Shown here in pieces: positions 19,438 to 28,430 of a stretch of DNA of 64,000 nt. The notes beneath the pieces are model-generated. The model was not told the DNA's origin, searched no databases, and worked only from the letters and a program-made list of their open reading frames with translations. Location of the stretch: positions 166,523 to 230,522 of the forward strand of contig NZ_LT717699.1 of NCBI RefSeq assembly GCF_900157385.1, in the 5' to 3' direction. Position 1 is the first letter of the stretch, and the number at the start of each line of letters is the position of its first letter. Source of the DNA: Mycobacterium terramassiliense (GTDB taxonomy: Bacteria; Actinomycetota; Actinomycetes; Mycobacteriales; Mycobacteriaceae). A program made the position numbers and the translations under genes.

Positions 19438-20937
19438 GTGAGCGGGGCCCTGCTGGTCGCGGGCACCAGCTCCGACGCCGGGAAATCGGTGGTGGTGGCG
19501 GGCCTGTGCCGGCTGCTCGCGCGCCGCGGCACGAAAGTGGCGCCGTTCAAGGCGCAGAACATGTCCAACAACTCCGTGGTCACCGTCGAGGGGGGCGAGA
19601 TCGGCCGCGCCCAGGCGATCCAGGCACGGGCGGCGGGCCTGGAGCCCAGCGTGCGGTTCAACCCGATCCTGCTCAAACCGGGCAGTGACCGCACCTCGCA
19701 GCTGGTGATCCGGGGTCAGGTCGCCGAGTCGGTCTCCGCGGCCAACTACGTGGCCCATCGCGACCGGCTCGCCGGCATCGTCTTCGACGAATTGTCCTGC
19801 CTGCGTGACGAGTTCGACGCGGTGATCTGCGAGGGCGCCGGGTCGCCCGCCGAGATCAACCTGCGGGCCACGGATTTGGCGAACATGGGCCTGGCCCGGG
19901 CCGCGAGGCTGCCGGTGATCCTGGTCGGCGACATCGACCGCGGCGGCCTGCTGGCCCATCTGTTCGGGACGGTCGCGGTGCTCGAGCCCGACGACCAGGC
20001 GCTGATCGCCGGCTTCGTCGTCAACAAATTCCGCGGGGATGCGGCGCTGCTGGAACCGGGGCTGCAGCAGCTGCGCTGCATGACCGGCCGCCCGACGTAC
20101 GGCGTGCTGCCCTACGCCGAGGAGCTCTGGCTGGACGCCGAGGACTCGCTGTCGGTCCTCGCGCACCGCGTCGTGGGCGCGCCGGCGCCGCCGCGCGGCG
20201 ACGACTGGCTGCGGGTGGCCGCGATCCGGTTGCCCCGGATTTCCAACTCCACCGATGTCGAGGCGCTGGCCTGCGAGCCCGGCGTGCTGGTGCGCTGGGT
20301 CACCGACCCCGCCGAGCTGGCCGACACCGACCTGATCGTGCTGCCCGGAAGCAAGGCGACGGTGGCGGACCTGTCCTGGCTGCGCGATCGCGGCCTGGCC
20401 GGCGCGATCGTCGACCACGCCGGGGCCGGCAGGCCGGTGCTGGGCATCTGCGGCGGGTTCCAGATGCTGTGCCGGAGCATCGAGGACAGGGTGGAATCCG
20501 GCGCCGGGGAGGTCACCGGCCTGCGCCTGCTGGACGCCGACATCGCCTTCGAGCCGGCCAAGGTCTTGCGCCGCTGGCAGCCGCCCCTGACCGGCTACGA
20601 AATCCATCACGGGCGGCTTTCCCGGTGCGCCGAGGACGCGTGGTTCACCGTCGGCTCGCAGGCTCACGGCATCGCGCGCGGCGCGGTTTTCGGCACCCAT
20701 TGGCACGGCCTGCTCGACAACGACGACTTCCGCCGGGCGTGGCTCACCCGGGTCGCCGATGCGGCGGGCCGCAGCGGCTTCGTCCTGGCCGACACGAACG
20801 TCGCCGCGCGGCGCGATGCCCAGCTGGACACGATCGCCGACCTGCTGGCCGCCCATCTCGATCTCGACGCCGTCCTGGACCTACTCGACGGGCCGCCGCC
20901 GCGACGGCCCCAGGTCGCGATCCGGCTGCGGCCGTGA
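19438..20937 (+). CDS. cobQ: Cobyric acid synthase
   Basis: CobQ (499 aa) amidates four side chains of adenosylcobyrinic acid a,c-diamide using glutamine and ATP during B12 synthesis. The dethiobiotin-synthetase-like ATP domain opens with [19 protein letters not shown] and contains [13 protein letters not shown]. The C-terminal glutaminase domain has the nucleophile in [10 protein letters not shown] near residue 343 and the catalytic His in GTHWHGLL. It starts at GTG 19438. Its place between map and glnA4 differs from M. tuberculosis as I recall it, where cobQ1 lies elsewhere (Rv0255c). Confidence 0.95.
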   Translation: MSGALLVAGTSSDAGKSVVVAGLCRLLARRGTKVAPFKAQNMSNNSVVTVEGGEIGRAQAIQARAAGLEPSVRFNPILLKPGSDRTSQLVIRGQVAESVSAANYVAHRDRLAGIVFDELSCLRDEFDAVICEGAGSPAEINLRATDLANMGLARAARLPVILVGDIDRGGLLAHLFGTVAVLEPDDQALIAGFVVNKFRGDAALLEPGLQQLRCMTGRPTYGVLPYAEELWLDAEDSLSVLAHRVVGAPAPPRGDDWLRVAAIRLPRISNSTDVEALACEPGVLVRWVTDPAELADTDLIVLPGSKATVADLSWLRDRGLAGAIVDHAGAGRPVLGICGGFQMLCRSIEDRVESGAGEVTGLRLLDADIAFEPAKVLRRWQPPLTGYEIHHGRLSRCAEDAWFTVGSQAHGIARGAVFGTHWHGLLDNDDFRRAWLTRVADAAGRSGFVLADTNVAARRDAQLDTIADLLAAHLDLDAVLDLLDGPPPRRPQVAIRLRP

Positions 20938-20986
20938 GCGATAGGAAACCTCGCGCGAGCTGGCCCCTTGGTTGTAGCGTGCGTGA

Positions 20987-21547
20987 GTGCACTCGATGAT
21001 GAACACGCTCGACGGATTTCCGGTCCCGGTGGCCGTGGCGGGTCCGGAAAAGGGCGTCGTCGTCGTCATCCTCGGCGACCAGGAGCGCGCGCCCGTCGCC
21101 TACGACGCGGTATGCGAGCGGCTGCACACCGCGTCGCTGCGGACCGTCGTCATCGGCCTCGACAAGCGGCTGACCGCCAAATCGGTGGTCGGGATCCTCG
21201 ATGCGCTGGGGATTCGCTGGGCCGTGGTCTGCGGCGACCGCGCCGGCGGCGAGCTGGCCTGGGAGCTGGCGGCGACCCGGCTGGGCCGGTTCGTGGGCCT
21301 GATCGTGATCGACCGCGGGCATCCGCGGGTGCCCGACGCCAAGGGAGTGGTTCTCGACGAGCACTGCCCGCCAGTGGAAATCGGCACCACCGTGCTGGTC
21401 AGCTCCTCGGCCGCCCGGGCGGCGGCGGCCGCCAGCCAGCGCTACGTCTACGCCGAGTACCGCGTGGTGGAGCTGGGCCGGCGCACCGCGCAGGAGTCGA
21501 CGGCGCAGTTGGCCGCCGAGATCGTCTTGCGCACCAGCACGTGGTAG
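20987..21547 (+). CDS. Alpha/beta-hydrolase-like conserved protein
   Basis: A 186-aa protein resembling a trimmed alpha/beta hydrolase: VVVVILGDQERAPVAYDAVCERL at the start, a GDRAGGELAWELAA segment where a nucleophile elbow would be (GDRAG, with no Ser), and FVGLIVIDRGHP afterwards. The missing catalytic serine suggests a non-enzymatic or unusual member. It starts at GTG 20987 and overlaps by a few bases a possible GTG start of glnA4, so the genes are probably coupled. Confidence 0.65.
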   Translation: MHSMMNTLDGFPVPVAVAGPEKGVVVVILGDQERAPVAYDAVCERLHTASLRTVVIGLDKRLTAKSVVGILDALGIRWAVVCGDRAGGELAWELAATRLGRFVGLIVIDRGHPRVPDAKGVVLDEHCPPVEIGTTVLVSSSAARAAAAASQRYVYAEYRVVELGRRTAQESTAQLAAEIVLRTSTW

Positions 21548-21558
21548 CGCCTTCCGCG

Positions 21559-22911
21559 ATGTTGTCGCTGGCCGCGCTGGAACAGCTGGTGCAACGCGGC
21601 GCGGTGGACACCGTCATCGTGGCGTTCGCCGACATGCAGGGCAGGCTGGTCGGCAAGCGCATGGCCGCCGGGCTTTTCGTCGAGGAAGTCGCCGCGCACG
21701 GGGTCGAGTGCTGCAATTATCTGCTGGCCGTCGACGTCGAGATGAACACCGTGCCCGGGTATGCGATGTCGAGCTGGGAGACCGGCTACGGCGACATGGT
21801 GATGACCCCGGACCTGTCCACCCTCCGGCTCACCCCGTGGCTGCACGCCACCGCCCTGGTGATCGCCGACCTCGGCTGGGCCGGCGGCGGCGAGGTCGCC
21901 GCGGCGCCCCGGGCGATCCTGCGCCGGCAGCTCGACCGGCTGGGCGCGCGCGGGCTGGTCGCCGACGTCGCCACCGAGCTGGAGTTCATCGTGTTCGACG
22001 AGTCATATCGTCAGGCCTGGGCCGGCGGCTATCGCGGGCTGACCCCGGCCAGTGACTACAACATCGACTACGCGATGCTGGCGTCGGCGCGGATGGAGCC
22101 GCTGCTGCGCGACATCCGGCTGGGAATGGAGGGGGCGGGCCTGCGGTTCGAAGCCGTCAAGGGCGAATGCAACAGGGGCCAGCAGGAAATCGGCTTCCGC
22201 TACGCCGAGGCGATGGTCACCTGCGACAACCACGCCATCTACAAGAACGGTGCCAAGGAGATCGCCGACCGGCACGGCAAGAGCCTGACGTTCATGGCGA
22301 AATACGATGAACGCGAAGGCAATAGCTGCCACATCCATCTGTCGCTGCGTGACAAGGATGGCGCGGCGGTGTTCGACGACGCCGCCGGCCCGCACGGCAT
22401 GTCGGCGACATTCGGTAGCTTCCTCGCGGGACTGTTGGCCACCGTGCGCGAATTGACGTTGTTCTATGCGCCAAACATCAACTCCTACAAGCGCTTTGCC
22501 GACGGCAGCTTCGCGCCCACGGCGCTGGCCTGGGGGCTGGACAACCGCACCTGCGCCCTGCGGGTGGTCGGGCACGGCCGCAACATCCGCGTCGAATGCC
22601 GCGTTCCCGGCGGTGACGTCAACCCCTACCTCGCGGTGGCCGCCCTGATCGCCGGGGGGCTCCACGGCGTCGAACGGGGCCTCGAGCCCCCCGCACCCTA
22701 CGTCGGGAATGCCTACGAGGCAACCGATCTCGAGCGGCTGCCCGCCACACTGGCCGACGCGGCGGCGGCGTTCGAAGCGTCGGCACTCGCGCGGGAGGCG
22801 TTCGGCGACGACGTCGTCGCGCATTACCTGAACAACGCCCGCGTGGAGCTGGCGGCCTTCAACGCGGCGGTCACCGACTGGGAGAGGATACGTGGGTTTG
22901 AACGCCTCTGA
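21559..22911 (+). CDS. glnA4: Glutamine synthetase-like ligase (gamma-glutamylation type)
   Basis: A 450-aa GS-fold ligase equivalent to GlnA4 (Rv2860c). The beta-grasp N-terminus is VIVAFADMQGRLVGKRM; the catalytic part has TELEFIVFDESY, EGAGLRFEAVKGECNRGQQE, GKSLTFMAKYDEREGNSCHIHLSL and CRVPGGDVNPYLAVAAL. GlnA4-type enzymes are not true glutamine synthetases: one Streptomyces homologue ligates glutamate to ethanolamine. The ATG at 21559 is taken as start; a GTG at 21541 overlaps the previous stop. Its neighbours (glutamyl hydrolase, aldehyde dehydrogenase, SDR) suggest a PuuA-like amine-catabolic role. Confidence 0.9.
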   Translation: MLSLAALEQLVQRGAVDTVIVAFADMQGRLVGKRMAAGLFVEEVAAHGVECCNYLLAVDVEMNTVPGYAMSSWETGYGDMVMTPDLSTLRLTPWLHATALVIADLGWAGGGEVAAAPRAILRRQLDRLGARGLVADVATELEFIVFDESYRQAWAGGYRGLTPASDYNIDYAMLASARMEPLLRDIRLGMEGAGLRFEAVKGECNRGQQEIGFRYAEAMVTCDNHAIYKNGAKEIADRHGKSLTFMAKYDEREGNSCHIHLSLRDKDGAAVFDDAAGPHGMSATFGSFLAGLLATVRELTLFYAPNINSYKRFADGSFAPTALAWGLDNRTCALRVVGHGRNIRVECRVPGGDVNPYLAVAALIAGGLHGVERGLEPPAPYVGNAYEATDLERLPATLADAAAAFEASALAREAFGDDVVAHYLNNARVELAAFNAAVTDWERIRGFERL

Positions 22912-23659
22912 GTCGGACGGTGGCGACCCGCGTCGCCCGGCTAGGCCGGTGATCGGCCTGACGAGTTACTTGGAGCAGGTGAAGACGGGGATCTGGGACA
23001 TCGCCGCGGGATATCTACCTTCCGACTACTTCGAGGGCGTCGTCATGGCCGGCGGCATCGCGACGCTGCTGCCGCCGCAGCCGGCGGACGCCGAGACCGC
23101 CGGTGTGCTCCTCGACCGCCTCGACGGGCTGGTGATCACCGGGGGCTACGACATCGACCCCGCCCGCTACGGCCAGGATCCGCATCCGGCCACCGACCGG
23201 CCCCGCACCGACCGCGACGACCTCGAGTTGACGCTGCTGCGGGGCGCGCTGGACCGCGGGCTTCCGGTGCTGGGCATCTGTCGCGGCGCCCAGATCCTCA
23301 ACGTCGCATTCGGCGGCACGCTGCATCAGCACCTCCCGGATGTTCTGGGGCACAACGGCCATCGAGCGGGCAACGGAGTGTTCACGAGGTTGCCGGTGCG
23401 CACCGTGGCGGGCACGCGGCTCGCCGCGCTGCTCGGCGAATCCATCGACGCGCCGTGCTATCACCACCAGGCCATCGACACGGTGGGCGATCCCCTGGTG
23501 GTCAGCGCGATGGACGCCGACGGTGTGGTCGAGGCCGTGGAGCTGCCAGGCGAGCCGTTCGTCCTTGCGGTGCAGTGGCATCCGGAGAAGTCGCTGGACG
23601 ACCTGCGGCTGTTCAAGGCGGTGGTGCAGGCCGCCCAATCGTATGCGCAAAGCCGATGA
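22892..23659 (+). CDS. Gamma-glutamyl hydrolase, class I glutamine amidotransferase (PuuD-like)
   Basis: A 255-aa class I glutamine-amidotransferase-fold hydrolase (peptidase C26) like Rv2859c and PuuD. The nucleophile is in PVLGICRGAQILNVAFGG (Cys near residue 130), and the catalytic His/Glu pair in VQWHPEKS near residue 231. DGLVITGGYDIDP is the family oxyanion region. PuuD-type enzymes free the oxidised product from its gamma-glutamyl handle. GTG 22892 lies 20 bases inside the glnA4 3' end and its stop overlaps the aldC start (ATGA), so the three genes are translationally coupled. Confidence 0.92.
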   Translation: MGLNASESDGGDPRRPARPVIGLTSYLEQVKTGIWDIAAGYLPSDYFEGVVMAGGIATLLPPQPADAETAGVLLDRLDGLVITGGYDIDPARYGQDPHPATDRPRTDRDDLELTLLRGALDRGLPVLGICRGAQILNVAFGGTLHQHLPDVLGHNGHRAGNGVFTRLPVRTVAGTRLAALLGESIDAPCYHHQAIDTVGDPLVVSAMDADGVVEAVELPGEPFVLAVQWHPEKSLDDLRLFKAVVQAAQSYAQSR

Positions 23660-25023
23660 CCGCAACGGAACTAGTCAACCCCGCGACCGAGGAGGCGCTG
23701 GCCTCGGTCGAGCTCCTCGACGCCGCCGCGGTCGACGACGCCGTGGCCCGCGCCGCCGTGGCCCAGCGGCGCTGGGCCCGACTGTCCCCGTGGGAACGCG
23801 CAGAGGGCCTGCGCGCCTTCGCCGCCGCCGTCGCCGCCCACACCGACGAACTGGCCGCGCTCGAGGTGGCCAATTCCGGACACCCGATCGCGTCGGCCGA
23901 ATGGGAGGCCGGCCACGTCCGCGACGTGCTGACGTTCTACGCCGGCAGCCCGGAACGCCTGTCCGGCAGGCAGATTCCTGTCGCGGGCGGGCTCGACGTG
24001 ACCTTCAACGAGCCGCTGGGCGTCGTCGGCGTGATCACCCCGTGGAACTTCCCGATGCCGATCGCGTCCTGGAGTATCGGCCCTGCCCTCGCCGCCGGCA
24101 ACGCGGTCCTCGTCAAGCCCGCCGAATTGACGCCGCTGACCACGATCCGGCTCGGCGAGCTGGCGGTACAGGCCGGTCTCGACGCGGACCTGCTGCAGGT
24201 CCTGCCCGGCAAGGGTGCCGTGGTGGGGGAGCGGCTCGTCACCCATCCGGGGGTGCGCAAGGTCGTGTTCACCGGCTCCACCGAAGTCGGCAAGCGGGTG
24301 ATGGCCGGAGCGGCGGCCCACGTCAAGCGGGTGACGCTGGAACTGGGCGGCAAGAGCGCGAACATCGTCTTCGCCGATTGCGACCTGGAGCGCGCGGCGG
24401 CGACCGCGCCCGCCGGGGTGTTCGACAATGCCGGGCAGGACTGCTGTGCGCGCAGCCGGATCCTGGTGCAGCGCAGCGTCTATGAGAGGTTCATGGAATT
24501 GCTGGAGCCCGCGGTTCGAGCCGTCGCCGTGGGCGACCCCGCCTCCCGGGACACCGAGATGGGCCCGCTGGTGTCGGCGGAGCACCGCGCCCGGGTGGCC
24601 TCCTACGTGCCCGACGACGCCCCCGTCGCGTTTCGCGGGACGGCGCCGCCGGGCCCCGGGTTCTGGTTCCCGCCAACGGTCCTCACGCCCGAGCGCACCG
24701 ACCGCAGCGTCACCGAAGAGATCTTCGGCCCGGTCGTCACCGTGTTGCCGTTCGAGGACGAGCACGACGCCGTCGGGCTGGCCAACGACACCGCCTACGG
24801 CCTGTCGGGATCGATCTGGACCGACGAGCTGTCCCGCGCGCTGCGGGTGTCGCGGGCCATCGAGTCCGGCAACCTGTCGGTGAACTCGCACTCGTCGGTC
24901 CGCTACCACACGCCCTTCGGTGGTTTCAAGCAGTCCGGCCTGGGCCGCGAGCTCGGCCCCGACGCGCCGCTGCATTTCACCGAGACCAAGAACGTGTTCA
25001 TCGCCGTCGCTGAGGAGGGCTAG
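23656..25023 (+). CDS. aldC: NAD(P)-dependent aldehyde dehydrogenase
   Basis: A 455-aa aldehyde dehydrogenase equivalent to AldC (Rv2858c). It has the NAD-binding VITPWNFPMPIASW, the FTGSTEVGKRVM turn, the general base Glu in LELGGKSANIVF and the catalytic Cys in NAGQDCCARSRI. ALDHs beside a PuuA/PuuD-like pair usually oxidise gamma-glutamyl-amino aldehydes (PuuC role). The start ATG overlaps the previous stop by four bases, and its TAG overlaps the GTG of the following SDR. Confidence 0.95.
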   Translation: MTATELVNPATEEALASVELLDAAAVDDAVARAAVAQRRWARLSPWERAEGLRAFAAAVAAHTDELAALEVANSGHPIASAEWEAGHVRDVLTFYAGSPERLSGRQIPVAGGLDVTFNEPLGVVGVITPWNFPMPIASWSIGPALAAGNAVLVKPAELTPLTTIRLGELAVQAGLDADLLQVLPGKGAVVGERLVTHPGVRKVVFTGSTEVGKRVMAGAAAHVKRVTLELGGKSANIVFADCDLERAAATAPAGVFDNAGQDCCARSRILVQRSVYERFMELLEPAVRAVAVGDPASRDTEMGPLVSAEHRARVASYVPDDAPVAFRGTAPPGPGFWFPPTVLTPERTDRSVTEEIFGPVVTVLPFEDEHDAVGLANDTAYGLSGSIWTDELSRALRVSRAIESGNLSVNSHSSVRYHTPFGGFKQSGLGRELGPDAPLHFTETKNVFIAVAEEG

Positions 25024-25805
25024 TGGATTCGATGGACCTGACGCAACGGCTGGCCGGCCGGGTGGCGGTCATCACCGGCGGCGCGGGCGGCATCGGGTTG
25101 GCCGCGGCCCGGCGGATGCACGCCGAGGGCGCGACCGTCGTCGTCGGCGACGTCGACCGCGACGCCGGCGTCGCGGCCGCCGGGGAGCTGTCCGGTTTGT
25201 TCGTGCCCACCGATGTTTCGGACGAGGCCGCGGTCAACGCGCTGTTCGACGCCGCGGCCGAGGCCTGTGGACGGGTCGACATCGCCTTCAACAACGCCGG
25301 CATCTCGCCCCCCGAGGACGACCTGATCGAGAACACCGAACTTGCGGCGTGGCAACGAGTCCAGGACGTCAACCTCACATCGGTGTATCTGTGCTGCCGG
25401 GCCGCGCTGCGGCACATGGTGCCCGCCGGCAAGGGGTCGATCATCAACACGGCGTCCTTCGTCGCGGTGCTGGGGTCGGCGACCTCGCAGATCTCCTACA
25501 CCGCCTCCAAGGGCGGGGTGCTGGCGATGTCGCGGGAGCTGGGCGTGCAGTTCGCGCGGCAGGGCATCCGCGTCAACGCGCTGTGCCCGGGGCCGGTCAA
25601 CACCCCGCTGCTGCAAGAGCTTTTCGCCAAGGACCCCGAGCGCGCCGCCCGCCGCTTGGTGCACGTGCCGTTGGGCCGCTTCGCCGAACCCGACGAGATC
25701 GCCGCCGCGGTGGCCTTTCTGGCCAGCGACGACGCCTCGTTCATCACCGCCTCGACGTTCCTGGTCGACGGCGGCATCAGCTCGGCCTACGTCACCCCGC
25801 TCTGA
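25023..25805 (+). CDS. Short-chain dehydrogenase/reductase
   Basis: A 260-aa classical SDR equivalent to Rv2857c. It has the cofactor motif TGGAGGIGLAAA near residue 17, NNAGIS near 92, the catalytic Ser region INTASF and the YxxxK dyad in SYTASKGG near residue 158. The C-terminus DGGISSAYVTPL is complete. The start GTG overlaps the aldC stop, so it is the last gene of the glnA4 operon. Its 3' end overlaps by 14 bases the convergent PPE gene. Confidence 0.93.
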   Translation: MDSMDLTQRLAGRVAVITGGAGGIGLAAARRMHAEGATVVVGDVDRDAGVAAAGELSGLFVPTDVSDEAAVNALFDAAAEACGRVDIAFNNAGISPPEDDLIENTELAAWQRVQDVNLTSVYLCCRAALRHMVPAGKGSIINTASFVAVLGSATSQISYTASKGGVLAMSRELGVQFARQGIRVNALCPGPVNTPLLQELFAKDPERAARRLVHVPLGRFAEPDEIAAAVAFLASDDASFITASTFLVDGGISSAYVTPL

Positions 25806-26634
25806 CCGCCGGATGGCGGGGCCGCGACGTGGCCGTCGCCCAGGCCCGCGGCGTGGACAGCTTCCCGACCGGCGCGCCGCGACCGAAACCCGGGACGGAC
25901 GCCGCGCGGGCGGGCTTTGTGAACAGGGCGCACAGCGCGGCCCGCTTGTTCAGGGAATTCAGGTGGCTGATGGCGGTGTCCGTCGGCGCCGACAGCGAAC
26001 TCAGTCTTGACAACGTGGGCGTCACCGGCGACAGCGCCGCCTCGAGCGGCGTCAGCGGCGACGTCGAAAGCGCCTGCAGGGCTTCGGGAATCGCCGCCAT
26101 CACCCGGCCGGCGGCCGCTACCACGTCCGGCGCCGACGCCAGCGCCCAGGTGCCGGTGCCGTGGTTACCCGGCGGCGACGCGAACGGCGTCAGCGCCGCC
26201 GCCTTGGCCGAGGCGGCCGCGTAGGCGTACATGGCGTCGGCGTCGTGAGCCCACATCCGCTCGTACTGCGCGTCGGTGTCCGCGATCGCCGGGCCGGCGT
26301 GCCCCAGCCAGTTCCGCTGGGCCAGCGACCTTCGCCGCGCGCGGTTGGCGGCGATCGCCGGCGTGGGCACGATCGCCTGGCGCGCCGACCGATGGGCGTG
26401 GGCCGCCGCCGCGGCTTGGGCGGCCGCCTGCTCGGCGCGCGCCGCGGTCGCGTGGAGCCAGTCGACGTAGGGCGCCGCGGCGTCGGTCATCGCCATTCGC
26501 GCCGCGGCGGCACGCAGCCCCGCCGCCAGCCCGTCCCAGGCGGTGGCGGCCCGCGCCATCGAACCCGCGCCGGGGCCCGAATGCATCAGCCCGGAGTTGA
26601 TTTCCGGCGGTAGCGACGCGAAATCCATTACCAC
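25792..26634 (-). CDS. PPE family protein lacking the WxG turn
   Basis: A 280-aa PPE protein beginning MVMDFASLPPEINSGLMHSGPG. Helices after that read AWDGLAAGLRAAAARMAMTDAAAPYVDWLHATAARAEQ, so about 20 residues that normally form the tip of the helix 2/3 hairpin, including the WxG motif, are missing. The rest of the PPE domain (AANRARRRSLAQRNWLGHAGPAIADTDAQYERMWAHDADAMYAY) is present and the C-terminal 120 residues are not PPW, SVP or MPTR type. No PE partner is adjacent. Secretion by an ESX system is normal for the family but doubtful here. Confidence 0.85.
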   Translation of the reverse strand: MVMDFASLPPEINSGLMHSGPGAGSMARAATAWDGLAAGLRAAAARMAMTDAAAPYVDWLHATAARAEQAAAQAAAAAHAHRSARQAIVPTPAIAANRARRRSLAQRNWLGHAGPAIADTDAQYERMWAHDADAMYAYAAASAKAAALTPFASPPGNHGTGTWALASAPDVVAAAGRVMAAIPEALQALSTSPLTPLEAALSPVTPTLSRLSSLSAPTDTAISHLNSLNKRAALCALFTKPARAASVPGFGRGAPVGKLSTPRAWATATSRPRHPAVRAG

Positions 26635-26903
26635 CCCCGCACCCGAAACGTGGAGTCTTCCTTCAGATAGACGCGGGGGTTACAGCCGGGGCTCACAGTG
26701 CACCGACGGTAGTGCCGCACGCTTAATCCACGACGGGAGCGGGCTGTGAAAACGCTCGAAGTCTGCCGAACCGTCGGGCCCGGCGGGTCCTCACCGCGGG
26801 TATTGAAAACGAGCACTTTCATTGCGGGGCCCCGCGACGTAGAGTTGAGAACGAGCGATGCAGTCGGGGGCGCGGAGCTGCAGCGATATCACAGGGGGCA
26901 AAG
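26635..26903. other. Intergenic region between the PPE gene and the CxxC protein gene
   Basis: 269 bp between two divergent genes. No coding signal is seen. The + strand end carries the purine-rich ACAGGGGGC just before the TTG at 26904. I see no recognisable operator. Confidence 0.4.
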
Positions 26904-27299
26904 TTGTACGCGGCCATCTGCCGCCACTGTGGCAGGGCAATCGTCCAGCACCCTTCGGGGGTGTGGGTGCCCCGGGACGGCTCGGTGAAGAGCGATCAGG
27001 ACGGCGTTTATTGCCGGGGCCCGGCAGGCGAGCAACGGTCCCGGATCTTGCACGAACCCATGCCTTCCGACTTGGCGGGGGCGCCGCGGTGGCTGTCCCC
27101 GGACAGTTCCCGGGCTCGCGTGACCGCGGCGGCGGACACCGACTCCGGCCCTGCGGCGGCGCCTCCCGAGGGCGACCGGGAGGGTCGTCCGCGCCGCCGT
27201 CGCCGCGCGCCGTTCATCCCCGAGATCGTCCGGATTCGGCTGCGACATGCCCTCGTCTGGCTGCGGGACCTGGCGCGGTCCCGCATGGCCTGGTGGTAG
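26904..27299 (+). CDS. Small protein with N-terminal Cys ribbon
   Basis: An unrecognised 131-aa protein. It starts at TTG 26904 with AGGGGG about six bases upstream. Residues 6-9 (CRHC) and a later Cys near residue 37 could form a metal knuckle. The middle is Pro/Ala/Asp-rich and disordered, and the tail is strongly basic (about residues 95-101 are mostly Arg) and then amphipathic (IVRIRLRHALVWLRDLARS), ending in WW. This could be a nucleic-acid or membrane-surface binder. It converges on the hydrogenase-cluster terminal gene with an 8-bp gap, so it is a separate transcription unit. Confidence 0.6.
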   Translation: MYAAICRHCGRAIVQHPSGVWVPRDGSVKSDQDGVYCRGPAGEQRSRILHEPMPSDLAGAPRWLSPDSSRARVTAAADTDSGPAAAPPEGDREGRPRRRRRAPFIPEIVRIRLRHALVWLRDLARSRMAWW

Positions 27300-27307
27300 C
27301 GGGGCAG

Positions 27308-28420
27308 TCAGAAGACGATCAGCGGGATCGCCATCTCGGCGGGGGTGGCCGCCCCGTGAAAACCGATGAGCCGAGCCGTTTCCGGCGGCTCGTGGCCGGT
27401 CGCCAGCACGGCGGCATCGCCGGTGCAGACCACGACGACGTCGCCGATCCGCGCCAGGTGCTGCGGGGCGACCGGCCCGAACATGCCGGTGGCCACCGCC
27501 TCGTCGCGGAGGTAGACGCGCGCCCGGCCGTCGAGCGCCTCGCCGAACGCGGCCCGCACGTCCGCGGCGGCCCCCGGCTCGGTGTGCAGGTAGCGCACCC
27601 GCGGCTCGCCGGCGACCACGCGCACCCCCTCGCCCAGCCGCGGGTCGGCGTCGAGGTCGACGCGGGCGTCCGGCGGGACGTTCAGGCCGCCGTGGTCGGC
27701 CGTCACCAGCAACGCCGCGCCCGGCGGCAGGGTCTCGACCAGCCGGGTGAGCAGGGCGTCGACGCGGGCGGCCGCCTCGTGCCACCGCTGCGAACCGATG
27801 CCGAACACGTGCGCCGCGGTGTCCAGCTCGGCGGTATAGCCGTAGACGAGCCCGGGCGCCGCGCGCAGCTCGTCGGCCAGCTGCGCCGTGTAGTCATCCG
27901 CCGGCAGGGTCGGGCGGAATTGGGCGCCGCGGTAGGCCGCATCCGTCAGCCCGCTGCCCATGAAGGCCGCGGGCAACACGGCGCGCGCGGCGATGCCGGA
28001 CCGCTGCAGCCGCCCGAACCAGGTGGGCAGCGGCTGCCATTCGGCGTGCGGCGGGTCGTCGCGCCACACGATGTGGGTGAGCACCCTGTCGGTGCCCGGA
28101 ATGTTGAGCGTGAAGCCGAGGATGCCGTGCTCGCCGGGGCGGGCGCCGGTGCCCAGGGACACCAGGCTGCTCGGCGTCGTCGACGGGAAGGTGCAGGCCA
28201 GTTCGGTGAGCCGCCCGACCTCCCCGGCGAGCACCGAGGCGAGCAACGGGGCGCTCGCGGCCAACTCCGGCAACAGGTGCCAGCCCAGCCCGTCGACCAG
28301 CACGACCGCGACGCGGTCTTTCGCGTCAACCGACTGAGCCAGGCCCAGGCCGTCGACCGCGCCCGGGGCCCCGAGCAGCGCGGCCGCGGCGGGCAGCACG
28401 TCGCAGATCGACTTGGGCAC
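27308..28420 (-). CDS. Alkaline phosphatase-superfamily phosphodiesterase/nucleotide pyrophosphatase
   Basis: A 370-aa metal-dependent hydrolase of the alkaline-phosphatase/nucleotide-pyrophosphatase superfamily. Metal ligands are recognisable: VVLVDGLGWHL near residue 41, the nucleophile Thr in FPSTTPSSLVSLGTG near 83, the YTAELDTAAHVFG block and VTADHGGLNVP near 237. No signal peptide is present, so it acts in the cytoplasm. Substrate is unknown. It starts at GTG 28420, 10 bases after the DUF6390-type gene stop, and is the last gene of the hydrogenase block; whether its role is tied to H2 metabolism is open. Confidence 0.85.
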   Translation of the reverse strand: MPKSICDVLPAAAALLGAPGAVDGLGLAQSVDAKDRVAVVLVDGLGWHLLPELAASAPLLASVLAGEVGRLTELACTFPSTTPSSLVSLGTGARPGEHGILGFTLNIPGTDRVLTHIVWRDDPPHAEWQPLPTWFGRLQRSGIAARAVLPAAFMGSGLTDAAYRGAQFRPTLPADDYTAQLADELRAAPGLVYGYTAELDTAAHVFGIGSQRWHEAAARVDALLTRLVETLPPGAALLVTADHGGLNVPPDARVDLDADPRLGEGVRVVAGEPRVRYLHTEPGAAADVRAAFGEALDGRARVYLRDEAVATGMFGPVAPQHLARIGDVVVVCTGDAAVLATGHEPPETARLIGFHGAATPAEMAIPLIVF

Positions 28421-28430
28421 AGGGGCAAGA

